From: Bacteroidota bacterium
GTDB taxonomy: Bacteria > Bacteroidota > Bacteroidia > Flavobacteriales > Crocinitomicaceae
Direction: 5' to 3'
Assembly: GCA_029558435.1 (NCBI GenBank)
Contig: JAKQEZ010000197.1
Location: 1-60,535 of the forward strand
Length of the DNA stretch: 60,535 nucleotides
In this document: positions 7,357 to 15,967 of the stretch, one piece after another
Layout of the letters: each line of letters begins with the position of its first letter
How positions within the stretch are numbered: position 1 is the first letter of the stretch
The notes under the pieces: generated by a model
Databases searched by the model: none
Seen by the model: only the letters and a program-made list of their open reading frames with translations
What the model was told of the DNA's origin: nothing
Translations under genes and position numbers: made by a program

Positions 7357-7869
7357 TTATTTCGATTTTGAAGCTAGATTTTCATCCAATAAAACACCAT
7401 CCGCCATAAAAGAGTAAGAAAATTCAGGTTCGGTGATAGCGTCTATTTCTTCTTGCGACTTACCTGCATCTTTGGCATAATGTTTCAAATCGTCAACACT
7501 GGTAATGCTCACAAATGCCTTTCCTTCTACAATTCCATTGTGATTTGCGGCATTTTTAGGAACAAAAAAACCATAATCGGCAAACTGAACAAACACTTCA
7601 TTTTCTTCATCCAAATCCATGGTCATCCAACATCCTTTTTTCTGACAAACATCTAAAATTTCAGATTGAAATTTCACCTTTACGGTATCACCCTCTTTCA
7701 TGCTTTTATACATTTCTAGCATTTCTGCTTTCGAAATGGCTTTATCGGGGGTAATTTCTGTTCCAAATTTAGAATAAACAACTTCTGGTGCAGTAGTATC
7801 TTCTTGTTGTTTTCCGTTACAAGCAACGAATAGGAATGCAGTAGCAATAATTGTTAAATAATTTTTCAT
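7357..7869 (-). CDS. DUF4920 lipoprotein
   Basis: The 170-residue protein has a lipobox (FLFVAC, Cys at 17). The DUF4920 domain is recognised by KFGTEITPDKAISKAEM and especially by VCQKKGCWMTM, which carries two cysteines close together. A C-terminal VEGKAFVSITSVDDLKHYAKDAG follows. The family is common in Bacteroidota and its role is not established; the CxxxxC pair suggests metal or redox binding. The gene starts a three-gene group with the monoheme lipoprotein and DUF2461. Confidence 0.85.
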   Translation of the reverse strand: MKNYLTIIATAFLFVACNGKQQEDTTAPEVVYSKFGTEITPDKAISKAEMLEMYKSMKEGDTVKVKFQSEILDVCQKKGCWMTMDLDEENEVFVQFADYGFFVPKNAANHNGIVEGKAFVSITSVDDLKHYAKDAGKSQEEIDAITEPEFSYSFMADGVLLDENLASKSK

Positions 7870-7922
7870 CTTCTAAAAATTTGCTGTAAAAATAAGGTAT
7901 TTATAGTGGAAAAACAATGATT

Positions 7923-9326
7923 TTAATCAGTCACTTTTAAATTGGCAGTTACGCCTGTTCGTAAAAACAAATGGTTTAAATCCACATAGATGTTGTGCAC
8001 TTTTGCATCGTGCACTTTACCGCTGAGCGTATAATCGCCAATTTTTCGTTTTAAATTTTGATTGATTTCGGCTTTTAATTTTTCAAAATCGGATTTAAAA
8101 TCAACCGTACTCGCTTTTTGCAATTCATCGGTTATTTTTTTGCTAAACAACCAATCGGCAAATTTAATGAGTGAACTTTTTGTTTCAATATCGTATTCAA
8201 TTGCCGTTAAACTAAAAACTTTTGTGTTGTTGTCAAAAACAGGTTGTCCTTTTAGATATAAAATGCCATTTTTTGAACCATCAAAATGCACGCCAATCAC
8301 AATGCGATTATCGGGCAAGGGATTGACATCAAACTTGGTAAAAACAAATTGTTTATTGCGCAATTCCAGCGTTTTACCACCCAATTGAGTGGTCATAAGC
8401 TGGGATAAAGAGTCGTAATCCAAGGTAATATCGGTAAACACTTCAAAAGTATCTTTGGGCGTGCTGGAAACAACTTGCAATTCGGGCAATTTACTTGTTG
8501 CGCTATTTTTTTCCTCTTGATTAATAAACGTAGTGCAATTTAAAAGCAATGCCGAATACAATTTATTGTTTTCAAAGCGTGGTTTTACAATAGAAATTGC
8601 TTTTGGTTGCACATGCAAAAAACCTAAATTGGGGATTTTAAAACTTTGGTTGAGTTGTTTCCAAAATGCTTCGGATTCATTTTTAAATTGAATTTCTCCC
8701 AATTTTTTATCCATTTCTTTGGCTTCGGATTCTACAACGGCTGTTACGCGTTTCATCACTTCGCCAGTTGCATCGAATCTAAAAACGGTTACTTTACATG
8801 GATGGATGGGCTCTACTTTGTCAATTTTTGTGGTGGCAGTGAGTGCATAGTCTTTTGTGATGCCAATTTTAGTTGAAAGAACTATTTCTACGGATGGTTT
8901 GGTTTCATTAACACCACACGAAAACGGAATAACTGGAGAAATGCAATTTTGATCGCCAAACAAGCCCGTGCAACCGGCACAATAATTCATCTTAATCCAA
9001 TAAGAGCCGTTTAGTTTAGAGGTAATGACTTGTTTATCGGCAGTAATTTGGAATTTATCTTTGTAAAACTCATAAGAATAGCGCACACCACTGCACGGAT
9101 AATCGCCACCTTTCATTACTGCAGGCACACTGTTTTCTGCTTCTTTCACCAAACCGGATAGGTTTACTTCTAAAGGCACAACAATTTGATTGCTCACCGA
9201 AGTTGAAGGCATCTGTTGTTGTTCTTTCAAAAAATCGGGCGCAGTGGGTTTGATGGAAGCACAACTTGTAGCAAGAATTACCAAAAAAAGAAAACCAAGT
9301 GTTGTATTTACTTTCATTTGTTGCAA
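7923..9326 (-). CDS. DUF4403 family lipoprotein
   Basis: The 467-residue protein, or 464 if the second Met (MKVNTTLG, 9317) is the start, has a lipobox (ILATSC, Cys at about 22). The mature part is mostly beta, with DUF4403 hallmarks: VVPLEVNLSGLVKEAENSVP near the N-terminus, repeated amphipathic strands, a Cys-rich loop CAGCTGLFGDQNC, and a C-terminal GKVHDAKVHNIYVDLNHLFLR. DUF4403 proteins resemble lipid-binding tubular envelope proteins, but that is family-level inference. It starts 25 bp after the icmF stop and may be on the icmF transcript. Confidence 0.82.
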   Translation of the reverse strand: MQQMKVNTTLGFLFLVILATSCASIKPTAPDFLKEQQQMPSTSVSNQIVVPLEVNLSGLVKEAENSVPAVMKGGDYPCSGVRYSYEFYKDKFQITADKQVITSKLNGSYWIKMNYCAGCTGLFGDQNCISPVIPFSCGVNETKPSVEIVLSTKIGITKDYALTATTKIDKVEPIHPCKVTVFRFDATGEVMKRVTAVVESEAKEMDKKLGEIQFKNESEAFWKQLNQSFKIPNLGFLHVQPKAISIVKPRFENNKLYSALLLNCTTFINQEEKNSATSKLPELQVVSSTPKDTFEVFTDITLDYDSLSQLMTTQLGGKTLELRNKQFVFTKFDVNPLPDNRIVIGVHFDGSKNGILYLKGQPVFDNNTKVFSLTAIEYDIETKSSLIKFADWLFSKKITDELQKASTVDFKSDFEKLKAEINQNLKRKIGDYTLSGKVHDAKVHNIYVDLNHLFLRTGVTANLKVTD

Positions 9327-9351
9327 TTCTTGCCTTGTTGTTGCTTAAAAA

Positions 9352-12300
9352 TTACATATTTCTACGGTACTGACCACCCACCTCAAACATGGCGTTGGTA
9401 ATCTGACCCAACGATGCTGTTTTACAAGTTTCCATCAATACTTCAAAGATATTTTTATTTTGAATAGCTGCTTCTTGCACTTTTGCTAAACCTTCTTCTG
9501 TTTGGGCTTTATTTCCTTGGTGCAAGTTGTTCAACATCTCAATTTGGTATTGTTTTTCCTCCTCTGTTGCACGAATAACTTCTTTAGGAACAACGGTTGG
9601 CGAACCTTTGGAACTCAAAAACGTGTTTACCCCAATGATAGGAAACTCTCCCGTATGCTTCAACATTTCGTAATACAACGATTCTTCTTGAATTTTTCCA
9701 CGTTGATACATGGTTTCCATTGCTCCAAGCACCCCTCCACGTTCCGTAATGCGGTCAAATTCAGTCAATACGGCTTCTTCCACTAAATCCGTTAATTCTT
9801 CAATGATGAATGAACCTTGCAATGGATTTTCGTTTTTAGCCAATCCCAACTCACGGTTAATAATCAACTGAATAGCCATTGCTCTACGAACCGATTCTTC
9901 AGTTGGTGTTGTAATAGCTTCATCATAAGCATTGGTGTGCAACGAGTTACAGTTGTCGTAAATCGCATACAAAGCTTGCAATGTGGTACGAATATCGTTG
10001 AAATCAATTTCTTGCGCATGTAATGAACGACCAGAAGTTTGAATGTGGTATTTCAACATTTGTGAACGGGCATCTGCACCGTATTTTCTATCCAAAGCTT
10101 TTGCCCAAATTCTTCTGGCTACACGCCCAATAACTGCATATTCTGGGTCGATACCATTGGAAAAGAAAAACGATAAATTTGGACCAAATTCATTGATATC
10201 CATTCCACGTGACAAATAATATTCCACATACGTAAATCCATTGGCCAACGTAAATGCTAATTGAGTAATTGGATTGGCACCTGCCTCTGCAATGTGGTAA
10301 CCCGAAATGGAAACAGAATAAAAGTTACGCACTCCTTTTTGAATAAAATATTCTTGTACATCACCCATTAAACGCAACGCATATTCGGTTGAGAAAATAC
10401 ACGTATTTTGCGCTTGATCTTCTTTTAAAATATCTGCTTGAACCGTTCCACGAACAGATTTTAAAGTAGTAGCTTTAATTTGCTCATAAACGTCTTTTGG
10501 TAACACTTGATCACCTGTAACGCCGAGTAACATCAAACCTAAACCATCGTTTCCTTCAGGCAATTCACCTTGGTAACGAGGGCGAGCTACTCCTTTTTTC
10601 TTATAAATAGCTTCAATTTTAGCTTCAACTTCTGCTTCTAAGCCATTTTCTTTAATGTATTTTTCACAATTTTGGTCGATTGCCGCATTCATGAAAAATC
10701 CTAACAGCATAGGTGCCGGACCGTTGATGGTCATAGAAACAGATGTTAGTGGATGCGTTAAATCAAATCCTGAATACAATTTTTTAGCATCGTCCAAACA
10801 ACAAATAGAAACACCAGAGTTACCAATTTTACCGTAAATATCGGGACGAGTTGCAGGGTCATTTCCATACAATGTTACCGAGTCAAATGCTGTTGAAAGG
10901 CGTTTTGCTGGCATTCCCAATGATACGTAGTGAAAACGTTTGTTTGTACGCTCCGGTCCTCCTTCTCCAGCAAACATACGTGTTGGGTCTTCTCCCTCAC
11001 GTTTAAATGGAAACAATCCAGAAGTATAAGGAAACTCGCCCGGAACATTTTCTTGCAAGTTCCAACGTAAAATATCTCCCCACGATTTGAATTTAGGTAA
11101 AGCTACTTTTGGCACTTGTGTGTGCGACAATGATTCGGTGTGTGTATCCAACGTTAACACCTTATCACGAACTTTAAATTCAAATTTTGGTTGTTTGTAT
11201 TTATCTTTTTTGGTTGCCCAATTTTCAATTATTGCCCAGTTTTTAGGGTCGAAATTTAATTTTTCTAATTCAAAAGCTTCTTGCAATCCTTTGATTAAAC
11301 GATCTTTATCATCTAGTTTTGATTGTTTTAAAGCTTCAATGGATGTGTTTAAACCATACAATTTATCGGCAACTTCAACTTGTTGGTTGACCCATTTATC
11401 GTAGGAACGGTTGTTTTCAGAAATCTCTGATAAGTAACGTGTGCGGTCGGGTGGAATCACATAAATTTTCTCCGACATTTCTTTGGTTACTTGAAACGTT
11501 GAATTCAAATCTGCACCCGTTTTTTCTTTTACTTTTTCAATTACCACTTTGTACAAAGAGTTCATACCTGGGTCGTTGAATTGAGAAGCGATTGTACCAT
11601 AAACAGGCATGGTATCAACTGGCAAATCAAAAAGATTGTGGTTGCGTTGGTATTGTTTACGCACATCGCGCAATGCATCCAAAGCACCACGTTTATCAAA
11701 CTTATTCAAGGCAATCACATCGGCAAAATCCAACATGTCAATTTTTTCCAACTGTGTAGCAGCCCCATATTCTGGCGTCATTACGTAGAGTGAAGCATCT
11801 GAGAAATCCATAATTTCTGTATCCGACTGACCAATCCCAGATGTTTCTAGGATGATTAAATCATAATTGGCTGCTTTTAACACCGCCAACGCTTCGGGAA
11901 CATATTTAGAAACCGACAAATTGGATTGACGTGTAGCCAATGAGCGCATGTAAACTCGTTCGTTTTTAATCGAATTCATACGGATACGATCGCCCAACAA
12001 AGCTCCACCCGTTTTTCTTTTAGACGGGTCGATGGAAACTACTGCAATTTGTTTGGTTGGAAAATCAATTAAGAAACGGCGCACCAATTCATCCACTAAA
12101 GAAGACTTACCAGCACCACCAGTTCCTGTAATTCCAAGTACAGGCACTTGATGTTGCGCTGCTAGTTCATGAATTTGAGCAAAAACTGCTTTTGATTCTT
12201 CTGGGAAATTTTCAGCAGCAGAAATCAATTTTGCAATAGCAGGTACGTGTTTATCTTTCAACTTTGAAACTTCGTCTGTCAGGTTTTGACCTGTTGGGAA

Positions 12301-12732
12301 ATCACACAATTCAACCACTTCATTAATCATACCTTGCAATCCCAAAGCACGACCATCGTCTGGGTGATAAATGCGGGTGATACCGTATTCTTCCAATTCT
12401 TTAATTTCAGACGGAAGGATGGTTCCACCACCTCCACCAACAATTTTAATATGAGGTGCACCTTTTTGTTTCAATAAGTCATACATGTATTTGAAATACT
12501 CTAAGTGCCCACCTTGATAGGACGTCATTGCAATAGCTTGTGCATCTTCTTGGATGGCACAATCCACCACTTCTTCAACCGAGCGGTCGTGTCCTAGGTG
12601 AATAACTTCGCAACCTGTAGCTTGAATAATACGGCGCATGATATTAATTGCAGCATCGTGTCCATCAAATAGAGACGCAGCTGTAACAATTCTAACTTTA
12701 TTTTTTGGTATATACGGTGTTACTTTTTCCAT
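9352..12732 (-). CDS. icmF: Fused isobutyryl-CoA mutase (IcmF), B12-dependent
   Basis: It rearranges isobutyryl-CoA and n-butyryl-CoA (possibly also isovaleryl-CoA) using adenosylcobalamin. The domain order is that of IcmF: a B12-binding domain ([10 protein letters not shown], His25 as the likely cobalt ligand), a MeaB-like G-protein chaperone with Walker [13 protein letters not shown] at 200-211 and NKFDKRG near 343, then the mutase TIM barrel from about 550. By alignment with methylmalonyl-CoA mutase, the substrate-sensing Tyr is Phe574 (SGLFPFKRE) and the Arg is Gln775 (QAQNTCIF), the IcmF combination; His813 lies in [12 protein letters not shown]. 1126 residues is normal. A TAAATTTG box lies 6 bp upstream of the ATG. 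Confidence 0.93.
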   Translation of the reverse strand: MEKVTPYIPKNKVRIVTAASLFDGHDAAINIMRRIIQATGCEVIHLGHDRSVEEVVDCAIQEDAQAIAMTSYQGGHLEYFKYMYDLLKQKGAPHIKIVGGGGGTILPSEIKELEEYGITRIYHPDDGRALGLQGMINEVVELCDFPTGQNLTDEVSKLKDKHVPAIAKLISAAENFPEESKAVFAQIHELAAQHQVPVLGITGTGGAGKSSLVDELVRRFLIDFPTKQIAVVSIDPSKRKTGGALLGDRIRMNSIKNERVYMRSLATRQSNLSVSKYVPEALAVLKAANYDLIILETSGIGQSDTEIMDFSDASLYVMTPEYGAATQLEKIDMLDFADVIALNKFDKRGALDALRDVRKQYQRNHNLFDLPVDTMPVYGTIASQFNDPGMNSLYKVVIEKVKEKTGADLNSTFQVTKEMSEKIYVIPPDRTRYLSEISENNRSYDKWVNQQVEVADKLYGLNTSIEALKQSKLDDKDRLIKGLQEAFELEKLNFDPKNWAIIENWATKKDKYKQPKFEFKVRDKVLTLDTHTESLSHTQVPKVALPKFKSWGDILRWNLQENVPGEFPYTSGLFPFKREGEDPTRMFAGEGGPERTNKRFHYVSLGMPAKRLSTAFDSVTLYGNDPATRPDIYGKIGNSGVSICCLDDAKKLYSGFDLTHPLTSVSMTINGPAPMLLGFFMNAAIDQNCEKYIKENGLEAEVEAKIEAIYKKKGVARPRYQGELPEGNDGLGLMLLGVTGDQVLPKDVYEQIKATTLKSVRGTVQADILKEDQAQNTCIFSTEYALRLMGDVQEYFIQKGVRNFYSVSISGYHIAEAGANPITQLAFTLANGFTYVEYYLSRGMDINEFGPNLSFFFSNGIDPEYAVIGRVARRIWAKALDRKYGADARSQMLKYHIQTSGRSLHAQEIDFNDIRTTLQALYAIYDNCNSLHTNAYDEAITTPTEESVRRAMAIQLIINRELGLAKNENPLQGSFIIEELTDLVEEAVLTEFDRITERGGVLGAMETMYQRGKIQEESLYYEMLKHTGEFPIIGVNTFLSSKGSPTVVPKEVIRATEEEKQYQIEMLNNLHQGNKAQTEEGLAKVQEAAIQNKNIFEVLMETCKTASLGQITNAMFEVGGQYRRNM

Positions 12733-12737
12733 AGCGA

Positions 12738-12745
12738 CAAATTTA
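12738..12745 (-). promoter_or_regulatory. Probable -7 box for icmF
   Basis: Minus-strand TAAATTTG lies 6 bp before the icmF ATG, implying a very short leader. A divergent TAACTTTG at 12781-12788 serves the HEAT-like gene. Confidence 0.5.
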
Positions 12746-12780
12746 GTGATTTTTATTTATGTTAGGTGAAAGAGTATAAG

Positions 12781-12788
12781 TAACTTTG
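12781..12788 (+). promoter_or_regulatory. Probable -7 box for the HEAT-like gene
   Basis: TAACTTTG matches TAnnTTTG, 21 bp before the GTG start at 12810. Confidence 0.45.
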
Positions 12789-12809
12789 CGGTAACAAATT
12801 GAGAACACC

Positions 12810-13340
12810 GTGAAAGTAAAACAAATCGTAGAATTGTTAGCATCAACAGATGAAAAGCAAGTGAAAAAAGCGTTGAATGGTTTAAAAGCTGATGGCGATT
12901 CAACCGTGATTGAGCCGTTGGTGCAATTGCTACAAAAAGATGCAGAAACTAAGTTGTTTCAGAAAGAAATTTTAGAGATCTTATCGAGTTTAAAAGATTC
13001 TTCATCTGTAGAAGCGATGATAGCCATATTGCGTAATGATGACTATTTACCTGTGCGTCAGATGTTGCTTTCTACCATTTGGAATTCACCGTTGGATTAC
13101 ACGAATTATTTACCAGATTTTGTTTTAATTGCTTGTGAAGGTGATTTCTTAGAGGCGTTGGATTGTTTAACGATTTTAGAAAACATGCCCGGCGAAATTG
13201 AAGAACGTCATATTTTAGAAGCACAATGGCATTTGAAAGAGTATCTTGAAAATCCTGAACCAAAAGAAGAACGTAAAGCTCAAATTATTTCAGAGATCGC
13301 CTTATTTATTAAAGACTTGGATAGAAATATTGAAGGATAG
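12810..13340 (+). CDS. HEAT-repeat-like protein
   Basis: The 176-residue helical protein starts at GTG. The N-terminal two thirds are alpha-helical pairs like HEAT repeats (VKKALNGLKADGDSTVIEPLV, then KEILEILSSLKDSSSVEAMI, then PVRQMLLSTIWNSPLDY). The C-terminus is Glu/Lys-rich helix. Such proteins serve as protein-protein scaffolds; the partner is unknown. No signal peptide. It is divergent from icmF and ends in TAG, with a bidirectional terminator shared with the convergent metalloprotease gene. Confidence 0.75.
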   Translation: MKVKQIVELLASTDEKQVKKALNGLKADGDSTVIEPLVQLLQKDAETKLFQKEILEILSSLKDSSSVEAMIAILRNDDYLPVRQMLLSTIWNSPLDYTNYLPDFVLIACEGDFLEALDCLTILENMPGEIEERHILEAQWHLKEYLENPEPKEERKAQIISEIALFIKDLDRNIEG

Positions 13341-13375
13341 TTAAGCGCGCCTAATGGTTTAGAAAAAATACCACA

Positions 13376-13411
13376 AAAAAAGAGCTGTTTCGTAATGAAA
13401 CAGCTCTTTTT
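13376..13411. terminator. Bidirectional hairpin terminator
   Basis: The stem AGAGCTGTTTC (13381-13391) pairs with GAAACAGCTCT (13397-13407) around a 5-nt loop, with A-runs before and T-runs after. It serves both the HEAT-like gene and the metalloprotease gene. Confidence 0.88.
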
Positions 13412-13428
13412 ACATTTAAAAATCTTTG

Positions 13429-15573
13429 TTATTTGATAACTGCAATTTTCTTAATTGTTTTAGCAGAAGTTGAACTTACTTCTAACAAATAGTAAGATGC
13501 AGCGATATTGTTTGAAATTTCCATTCCGAAAGAAACAGGTTGGTTTACTTCGTTTCTAACTACAGTAGAAATTACTTCACCTTGCAAGTTTCTTAAAGTA
13601 AATGTTACAGGCTCGTTACCAGCAACATATTGAATATTCAAATCATTTCCAGAAGCTACAGGGTTTGGAGAAATTACCAATTCGTGTTCGCTTGTGAAAT
13701 CATCAACCAATCCTAAAGTACCATTTACATTGATATTGTCGATGTATAAGTTACTTGAGAAGTCAGATGCTGTAAACTCAATTTTGAAACGTGTTCTTGT
13801 ATCAAGAGAAGTTGCATTGAAACTTTGTGAATAATGACCCCAGTCACTTGCAGAAGTTGGAGTAAAATCACCACCACCTGCATAACCAGCAGAAGTTAAA
13901 GTTGTTCCTTTAATTGTACTTTGGTTGGTGTTTCCAAGAGGGATCCATGTTTCCCCACAGTTTCTTGAATAATACACACGAATTTGCTCTGTAATATCAG
14001 CGCTTTGGATAGCATTTGTTGCGTATGAATAATCAAAAGAGAAGGTAACCCCAGAAGTGTGTGTTAAATCATAGCCAGCGGTAACGATAGCATCTTTTTG
14101 GCCACTCAAGCGGTTGTAGTAACGAGATTCTTCTGAACCTGGTAATGCATTAGCAACAGAAGGGTTGTAAACAGTTAATTTTAATGAACGGTTACTGTTA
14201 TAACCAACATTTACAGGTACAAACTCGCTATAGTTATTACCATCGTTGTGGTATCTTAATTGTTGGTATTGAGTTGCTGGTTCTAAGTCAAATGATTTAG
14301 GACCAATCCATGCTGCCCATGAATCTTGAACATCAATAAACTTGTCAAATACTTTAGTTACTTCACCTGATGCATTTCCTACTTTCAACGTTACTTTTTT
14401 ACGACCGAAAGTATTGAAAACAACTGATGGATTGGCGCTTGTGCTAGTTGCTGGAGTAGCATCTTCAAAAGTCCACTCACGGAAAGTCACAGGTCCGTTA
14501 AAAGATTGATCAGTAAATTGTACTGTTTCACCAACACACGTAAAAATTTTATCAGCTTTAATGTCTGGTGTTGGGATACAAACTGGAGCACTTGTTAAGT
14601 CGATTCCTGTTGCTGCGTGAGTTGCAGGAGTAATCAAATTACTTCTCAAACCATCATTTCCTTGCAATGCACGGCGCATTACTTTCACTTGTCCTTTTGT
14701 AAAATGGTGCGAACAGTAAGAATACTCCATATAGTTTTGGTAGTTTTCTACAATGTTTGGATTACAAATTTTTGCAGCATTTGTGTCTGTTGGACAGAAG
14801 TTATATCCTTTTGACATAGGTGTGTCATCTATACCATCGTCACCACATGCAACTCCAGGATCGTTGTTATCACCCCAAACATGTGGTAATGCTAACCAGT
14901 GACCTACCTCGTGAGTTATAGCTCTTGAGTTATACACAGAACTTGGAGATAATGAACCAACATAGTTATATAAAATCATAATTCCATCCATCCAATAAGC
15001 ATAACCGTTTACTGCTGTTGGATACAAAGCATAACCTGCAGCACCACTAACTTCTGGCATTGCCTTTACAACCCATATATTTAAGTATTTTGAACGGTCC
15101 CATTGGTTTACTTTTGAGTATGCTCCACCATTGGATGTTTCATGTGTATAAATACGGTCGATACCATTTGTACAATTTCCCCAAGGATCATAAGCAGCTA
15201 ATTTGAATTGAATTTTTGCTTTTCCAATTTTACCTTGAAATTGTGGGATTACTAAACTTGTATCAGCATTCAAAGTCATATAATCTCTGTTCAAGATATT
15301 GATTTGATCAATGATGTTGGCATCAGGTATGTTTTCTGCTCCATTTTGGTGCAAAACGTGAAACACAACTGGAATAGTGAATATTGTTGTAGAATCTTCA
15401 TCTGCTTTTTCAGCCACTCCATTTGCAATCAAGTTTTCTAAATCCTTAACTATAGAAGGATCTTGTTGTACTAATTGATGGTAGTAATGATCTGTAGCAC
15501 AAGAGAATTGCTGCGCATTTGCAACAAAAGTTCCTGCCAAAACCACTCCAATTACATGTAATATTCTTTTCAT
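13429..15573 (-). CDS. Secreted M43-type metalloprotease with T9SS sorting domain
   Basis: This is a zinc endopeptidase of the pappalysin/cytophagalysin family, exported by T9SS. Numbered from the upstream in-frame Met at 15582, it has a signal peptide (about 4-24), a metzincin catalytic site HEVGHWLALPH at 224-234 (three His ligands plus Glu) and a Met-turn NYMEYS at 283-288. A PKD-like domain lies at about 340-420 (VQFTDQSFNGPVTFREWTF), then a MAM-like beta domain with GETWIPLGN, and a type A sorting domain from about 635 (LVISPNPVASGNDLNIQYV). I start at MKRILHV (15573) because the extra MLN at 15582 adds nothing. It is monocistronic. Confidence 0.9.
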   Translation of the reverse strand: MKRILHVIGVVLAGTFVANAQQFSCATDHYYHQLVQQDPSIVKDLENLIANGVAEKADEDSTTIFTIPVVFHVLHQNGAENIPDANIIDQINILNRDYMTLNADTSLVIPQFQGKIGKAKIQFKLAAYDPWGNCTNGIDRIYTHETSNGGAYSKVNQWDRSKYLNIWVVKAMPEVSGAAGYALYPTAVNGYAYWMDGIMILYNYVGSLSPSSVYNSRAITHEVGHWLALPHVWGDNNDPGVACGDDGIDDTPMSKGYNFCPTDTNAAKICNPNIVENYQNYMEYSYCSHHFTKGQVKVMRRALQGNDGLRSNLITPATHAATGIDLTSAPVCIPTPDIKADKIFTCVGETVQFTDQSFNGPVTFREWTFEDATPATSTSANPSVVFNTFGRKKVTLKVGNASGEVTKVFDKFIDVQDSWAAWIGPKSFDLEPATQYQQLRYHNDGNNYSEFVPVNVGYNSNRSLKLTVYNPSVANALPGSEESRYYNRLSGQKDAIVTAGYDLTHTSGVTFSFDYSYATNAIQSADITEQIRVYYSRNCGETWIPLGNTNQSTIKGTTLTSAGYAGGGDFTPTSASDWGHYSQSFNATSLDTRTRFKIEFTASDFSSNLYIDNINVNGTLGLVDDFTSEHELVISPNPVASGNDLNIQYVAGNEPVTFTLRNLQGEVISTVVRNEVNQPVSFGMEISNNIAASYYLLEVSSTSAKTIKKIAVIK

Positions 15574-15582
15574 ATTTAACAA

Positions 15583-15967
15583 AAATTTTGGTTAAAATTA
15601 TAAAACTTTTTTATACATCAAGTGATTTAATTCATCTTTTCATAAAATAGCTTTATCAAACTGCCTATTCTTTTTTAATTTATGTAGTAATAAAATTAAA
15701 GTTGAATGAGGTAAAGTTAAGAGATTTATATTTATGTTTCATGGCTATTTCTTGAATAACACCTTTTATTGATTAAACGGTTGAAAATTCTTCTTTAATT
15801 GAAATTTCCTATAATCAATTTGATTTTTACACTATTTATTAATAGTATTTATCTTACAGATAAACAGTTGTTTGCATTGTTATTTTTTATTGAATTGAAA
15901 TATATTTTTTAATTTTCAAAAGATTTATACGTAGTTTTGCATTCCAATTGAGTTTAAATTTCTTACT
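15583..15967. other. Intergenic region between divergent metalloprotease and topA genes
   Basis: These 385 bp are very AT-rich and show no convincing reading frame. A -7-like box for topA is near the right end. Nothing else could be assigned with confidence. Confidence 0.5.
15932..15939 (+). promoter_or_regulatory. Probable -7 box for topA
   Basis: TAGTTTTG matches TAnnTTTG, 28 bp before the topA ATG. No TTG is visible at the -33 position. Confidence 0.45.

Noticed and set aside
9502..12477. Plus-strand frames inside icmF
   Set aside because: They are antisense shadows of a full-length conserved protein and have no recognisable products.
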